A DNA stretch of 13,842 nucleotides from NCBI GenBank assembly GCA_001914705.1, contig MNDB01000065.1:1-13842 (forward strand), written 5' to 3'. This DNA is from Actinobacteria bacterium 13_2_20CM_68_14 (GTDB lineage: Bacteria > Actinomycetota > Thermoleophilia > Gaiellales > Gaiellaceae). Of this stretch, positions 13,568-13,842 are shown one piece after another. The notes below the pieces were generated by a model that saw only the letters and a program-made list of their open reading frames with translations, did no database searches and was not told the DNA's origin. Every line of letters begins with the position of its first letter. Within the stretch, counting starts at the first letter, position 1. Made by a program: the position numbers and the translations under genes.

Positions 13568-13842
13568 ATGGCCCTGACCCTGCTGGCCGGACCCGCGAAC
13601 GCGGGCAAAGTCGCCCTTCTGCTCGAGCGTTATCGGGACGCAATCGCGCGCGAACCCTTCCTGATCGTGCCGAACCGGTCGGACGTCGATCGGGTCGAGC
13701 GCGAGCTCCTCGCCTCCAGTGGGGCGTTGCTGGGGGGTCAGATCGGCACGTTCGACGACCTGTTTCGTCGGCTCGCCAGGGACGGGGGAGAGCATCGACC
13801 CGTCGCAACCGACGCGCAGCGGGCGCTGATCGTCCGCAGGGC
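13568..13842 (+). CDS. N-terminus of an AddB/RecB-type nuclease-helicase family protein, 3'-truncated
   Basis: The frame is open from ATG 13568 to the end of the window (91 codons). It begins LTLLAGPANAGKVALLLERY. This is a P-loop-like GPANAGK with Val15 where Thr/Ser is expected, so ATP binding may be lost, as in the AddB-type subunit family. The next conserved steps fit AddB and the actinobacterial PD-(D/E)XK exonuclease family: FLIVPNRSDVDRVERELL, then GALLGGQIGTFDDLFRRLA. The defining C-terminal nuclease motif lies outside the window. The expected role is processing of double-strand DNA breaks together with a UvrD/AddA-like helicase, probably encoded next. Confidence 0.75.
   Translation, partial: MALTLLAGPANAGKVALLLERYRDAIAREPFLIVPNRSDVDRVERELLASSGALLGGQIGTFDDLFRRLARDGGEHRPVATDAQRALIVRR

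Noticed and set aside
1..13842. tRNA, rRNA, CRISPR array or intact transposase
   Set aside because: None recognised on either strand; no regular repeat-spacer pattern and no DDE-type protein.

Overview
This is a GC-rich, densely coding chromosomal segment. An actinobacterial origin fits best, possibly class Thermoleophilia (Solirubrobacterales or Gaiellales relatives). The basis is the composition, an FtsZ C-terminal tail of actinobacterial style, and recurrent TANNNT -10 boxes 6-8 nt before start codons that lack Shine-Dalgarno sequences. The lineage is inference; there is no rRNA or other marker here. I saw no tRNA, rRNA, CRISPR array or intact transposase gene.

Layout. 1-2033: the 3' part of a two-domain cupin protein, then an orphan soluble GAF/histidine kinase. 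2034-4268: a two-gene unit, a ParA/Soj-type ATPase overlapping an FtsZ-family protein, with a promoter/operator-like region in front. The FtsZ has about 118 residues of acidic Pro/Glu-rich sequence before its GTPase domain and almost no linker after it. 4265-4432: a 168-bp imperfect palindrome with 16-bp perfect ends starting in CTAG, a MITE-like element lying on the ftsZ stop codon. 4435-5365: a decayed gene with no start and a +1 frameshift. 5362-6978 (minus): a GT-C-like multi-pass membrane protein. 7075-9140: a gamma-glutamyltranspeptidase-family enzyme with changed substrate-site residues, overlapped by a GNAT acetyltransferase. 9176-11005: a DedA membrane protein, a stand-alone HD-GYP phosphodiesterase and a macro-domain protein. 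11001-11086: a pair of palindromic sites in inverted orientation. 11095-12165 (minus): an isocitrate dehydrogenase-like enzyme, divergent from a type IB DNA topoisomerase (12180-13235). 13296-13493: a 65-residue zinc-ribbon protein. 13568-end: the start of an AddB-like nuclease/helicase protein.

The genes do not form one pathway. The most coherent unit is parA-ftsZ, translationally coupled and perhaps autoregulated, which I read as a candidate division-positioning module. The other strong signals are the MITE-like palindrome, the GGT-family enzyme lacking the usual gamma-glutamyl-binding Arg, and the series of apparently leaderless promoters. All functional statements come from motif recognition by eye; no searches were run.
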